Positions 5,056 to 6,357 of a stretch of DNA of 6,357 bases are shown in pieces. The DNA lies in assembly GCA_013812385.1 (NCBI GenBank), contig JACCTM010000484.1:1-6357 (forward strand). The letters are read 5' to 3'. Under the pieces are notes generated by a model. That model was not told the origin of the DNA. It searched no databases and was given only the letters and a program-made list of their open reading frames with translations. Within the stretch, counting starts at the first letter, position 1, and every line of letters starts with the position of its first letter. Both the position numbers and the translations under genes were made by a program. This DNA comes from Geodermatophilaceae bacterium. Lineage in GTDB: Bacteria > Actinomycetota > Actinomycetes > Mycobacteriales > Geodermatophilaceae.

Positions 5056-5856
5056 GTGATCACGCCCGAGGAGTTCACCGACGTCCGCTACGACATCGAG
5101 GGCGCCGGGTACGCCGTACTCACGATCGACCGGCCGGAGCGGATGAACAGTTTCACCGGCCGTACCGTCGACGAGCTGATCAGCGCGTTCAAGCACGCCT
5201 GGGTGGACAAGCGGGTCGCCGCTGTCGTGCTGACCGGAGCCGGGGAGAGGGCATTCTGCACCGGCGGGGATGTGAAGCTGCGGGCCGAGACCGGGGGGTA
5301 CGGCGAAACGGAGTGGGGCAGCTTCGAGATCGAGCGGCTGCACCGCATCATCCGGGAGATCCCCAAGCCGGTCATCGCCGCCGTGAATGGCGCAGCCGTC
5401 GGGGGCGGGCATGTCCTGCATGTGCTCTGCGACCTGTCCGTCGCCGCCGAGCACGCCCGTTTCGGCCAGACCGGACCCAAGGTCGGATCGTTCGATGCCG
5501 GGTTCGGATCCGCTTATCTGGCAAGGGTTGTCGGCGAAAAGCGCGCGCGCCAGATCTGGTTCCTGTTGGACTTGTTCGACGCTGCGACCGCCGAGCGCTG
5601 GGGGCTGGTCAACGAGGTCGTACCGGCCGATCAGCTGATGGCCAAGGCGGGGGAGTACGCCACGAAGATCGCGTCGTACTCCCCGACGGCCCTGAAGTTC
5701 CTCAAGCATTCCTTCAACGCCGACACCGATCACCTGGGTGGGATCGGAGCCTTGGCCTTCGACGGCTTGAACCTGTTCACCGAGACCGACGAGAGTAAGG
5801 AAGGTGCGGCGGCTTTCACCGAGAAACGCCCGCCGGACTTCACGGCCTACCGCTAG
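5056..5856 (+). CDS. Crotonase-superfamily enzyme of the MenB/BadI type (ring-forming or ring-cleaving acyl-CoA enzyme)
   Basis: The protein has 266 residues from GTG 5056 (267 if the adjacent GTG 5053 is used). The crotonase oxyanion-hole segments are FCTGGD (67-72) and AVGGGH (114-119). The block FGQTGPKVGSFDAGFGSAYL and the C-terminal KRPPDF are hallmarks of 1,4-dihydroxy-2-naphthoyl-CoA synthase (MenB) and its relative BadI, the 2-ketocyclohexanecarboxyl-CoA hydrolase, rather than ordinary enoyl-CoA hydratases. From memory, SFNADTDHLGGI (219-230) and TDESKEG (244-250) are closer to BadI than to MenB. Glycine in QTG resembles bicarbonate-dependent type I MenB. No other menaquinone genes are in the window, and the neighbours act on CoA-activated rings, so hydrolytic ring opening of a beta-keto cyclohexane carboxyl-CoA is the favoured role. 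Its stop shares CTAG with the convergent neighbour. Confidence 0.92.
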   Translation: MITPEEFTDVRYDIEGAGYAVLTIDRPERMNSFTGRTVDELISAFKHAWVDKRVAAVVLTGAGERAFCTGGDVKLRAETGGYGETEWGSFEIERLHRIIREIPKPVIAAVNGAAVGGGHVLHVLCDLSVAAEHARFGQTGPKVGSFDAGFGSAYLARVVGEKRARQIWFLLDLFDAATAERWGLVNEVVPADQLMAKAGEYATKIASYSPTALKFLKHSFNADTDHLGGIGALAFDGLNLFTETDESKEGAAAFTEKRPPDFTAYR

Positions 5857-6254
5857 ACACGGTCGAGGACGACCACCGGGATCTCTCGGTCGGTCTTGGT
5901 CTGGTACTCGTCGTAGGGCGCCCAGTGCTTGAGCATCTCCGCCCATAGCTCGGTGCGCTCCTCGCCGGTCGCTGTGCGCGCGCGGGCGCGGAATCGATCG
6001 TCCCGGACCTGCACCTCGACCTCGGGCTGTTCGACAAGATTGACGTACCAGTCCGGGTGCGTCGGGTTGCCGCCCTTGGAGGCGACGACGACCGGGCTGT
6101 CCCCGGCCAAGCCATAGATGAGCGCCTTGTCCCGTGGCTGGCCGGATTTGCGACCGGTCGTGGTCAGGATCAGGGCCTGGGTGCCATTCCAGTCGTGGCC
6201 TTCTTCGCCGTTCGTCTCGCGGTACCTCTGCACGTGTTCGTCGCCGTAGAGCAT
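5853..6254 (-). CDS. Ddn/DUF385-type nitroreductase family deazaflavin (F420)-dependent protein
   Basis: 133-residue split-beta-barrel protein of the F420H2-dependent reductase family that includes mycobacterial Ddn. Family signatures are LILTTTGRKSGQPRDKALIYG (28-48), in which the Gly-Arg-Lys-Ser-Gly stretch contacts the deazaflavin phosphate region, VVVASKGGNPTHPDWYVNL (55-73), EVEVQV (78-83) and RTATGEER (93-100). No signal peptide or membrane segment is visible. ATG 6254 has GGAG 9 nt upstream. Reactions in this family include reduction of quinones and of activated C=C or nitro groups, but the substrate here is unknown. It is on the opposite strand to the crotonase, converging on it, so a link to the aryl-CoA cluster is only positional. 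Confidence 0.92.
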   Translation of the reverse strand: MLYGDEHVQRYRETNGEEGHDWNGTQALILTTTGRKSGQPRDKALIYGLAGDSPVVVASKGGNPTHPDWYVNLVEQPEVEVQVRDDRFRARARTATGEERTELWAEMLKHWAPYDEYQTKTDREIPVVVLDRV

Positions 6255-6263
6255 CGGTCTCTT

Positions 6264-6286
6264 CTCCGTTCGGTCACCGGATTATC
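6264..6286 (-). promoter_or_regulatory. Leader of the F420-type reductase gene: -10 candidate and ribosome binding site
   Basis: On the minus strand GATAAT (6286-6281) is close to the TATAAT consensus, and GGAG (6267-6264) lies 9 nt before the ATG. I see no good -35 hexamer at 16-18 bp. Transcription would start near 6274, giving a leader of about 20 nt. Confidence 0.4.
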
Positions 6287-6293
6287 TCGGTAT

Positions 6294-6357
6294 CTAGAAG
6301 CGCATCGACGGTACGGGCATTCCGGCCCGCCGGAGTTTCGGCCGGATCCGCCGGCGT
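6294..6357 (-). CDS. Possible C-terminal tail of an upstream minus-strand gene, partial
   Basis: One minus-strand frame is open from the right edge to TAG at 6296-6294, giving 20 residues ending GMPVPSMRF, with G or C in most third codon positions. It would end 39 nt before the reductase start. Another minus frame is also open here to a TGA near 6270, so neither can be trusted from such a short stretch, and I do not recognise a family. Confidence 0.2.
   Translation of the reverse strand, partial: RRRIRPKLRRAGMPVPSMRF

Noticed and set aside
4990..5946. Minus-strand open frame of 318 codons opposite the crotonase
   Set aside because: No domain is visible, and it would overlap both the crotonase and the 3' end of the reductase gene.

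Overview
The window looks like chromosomal DNA of a high-GC actinobacterium. The base composition is GC-rich by eye (about two thirds G+C) and third codon positions are mostly G or C. GTG starts and TANNNT-type -10 boxes placed right at start codons are present, and there is a gene of the F420-dependent Ddn/DUF385 nitroreductase family, which is largely actinobacterial. The genus cannot be named from this sequence. No RNA genes, mobile elements or CRISPR arrays were seen.

Layout. Four genes run leftward on the minus strand in transcription order: a short-chain dehydrogenase/reductase (4920-4159), a small Rid/YjgF-family protein (4088-3624), an aryl-CoA ligase of the benzoate-CoA ligase family (3421-1766) and a two-domain FAD monooxygenase/Old Yellow Enzyme fusion (1766 to beyond the left edge). 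The ligase stop and monooxygenase start overlap as TAATG. A 135-bp region separates the SDR from a divergent plus-strand crotonase of the MenB/BadI type (5056-5856). That gene meets a minus-strand F420-type reductase (6254-5853) tail to tail, with the two stop codons sharing one CTAG. The last 100 bases hold the reductase's leader and possibly the tail of another minus-strand gene.

How the genes fit together. The ligase and fusion monooxygenase are the signature pair of the aerobic CoA-thioester route for 2-aminobenzoate (anthranilate), known from Azoarcus evansii. There anthranilate becomes 2-aminobenzoyl-CoA, and the fusion enzyme hydroxylates and reduces it to 2-amino-5-oxocyclohex-1-ene-1-carbonyl-CoA. 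The same fusion architecture is also annotated as salicylyl-CoA 5-hydroxylase, so salicylate is the main alternative substrate. The other genes suggest a lower pathway by analogy with alicyclic acid degradation: enamine hydrolysis to a beta-keto thioester, ketone reduction by the SDR (BadH-like role), and hydrolytic ring opening by the MenB/BadI-like crotonase to a substituted pimelyl-CoA. This lower pathway is inference. The Rid protein lacks the arginine used by active RidA imine deaminases, so its role is the least certain.

Regulation. The SDR and crotonase each have a TANNNT hexamer exactly 6 nt before the start codon, suggesting leaderless divergent transcripts. An 11-bp perfect direct repeat occurs twice in the same intergenic region, and an 8-bp-arm inverted repeat lies just upstream of the ligase. 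These are the best candidates for operator sites. No regulator gene is in the window.
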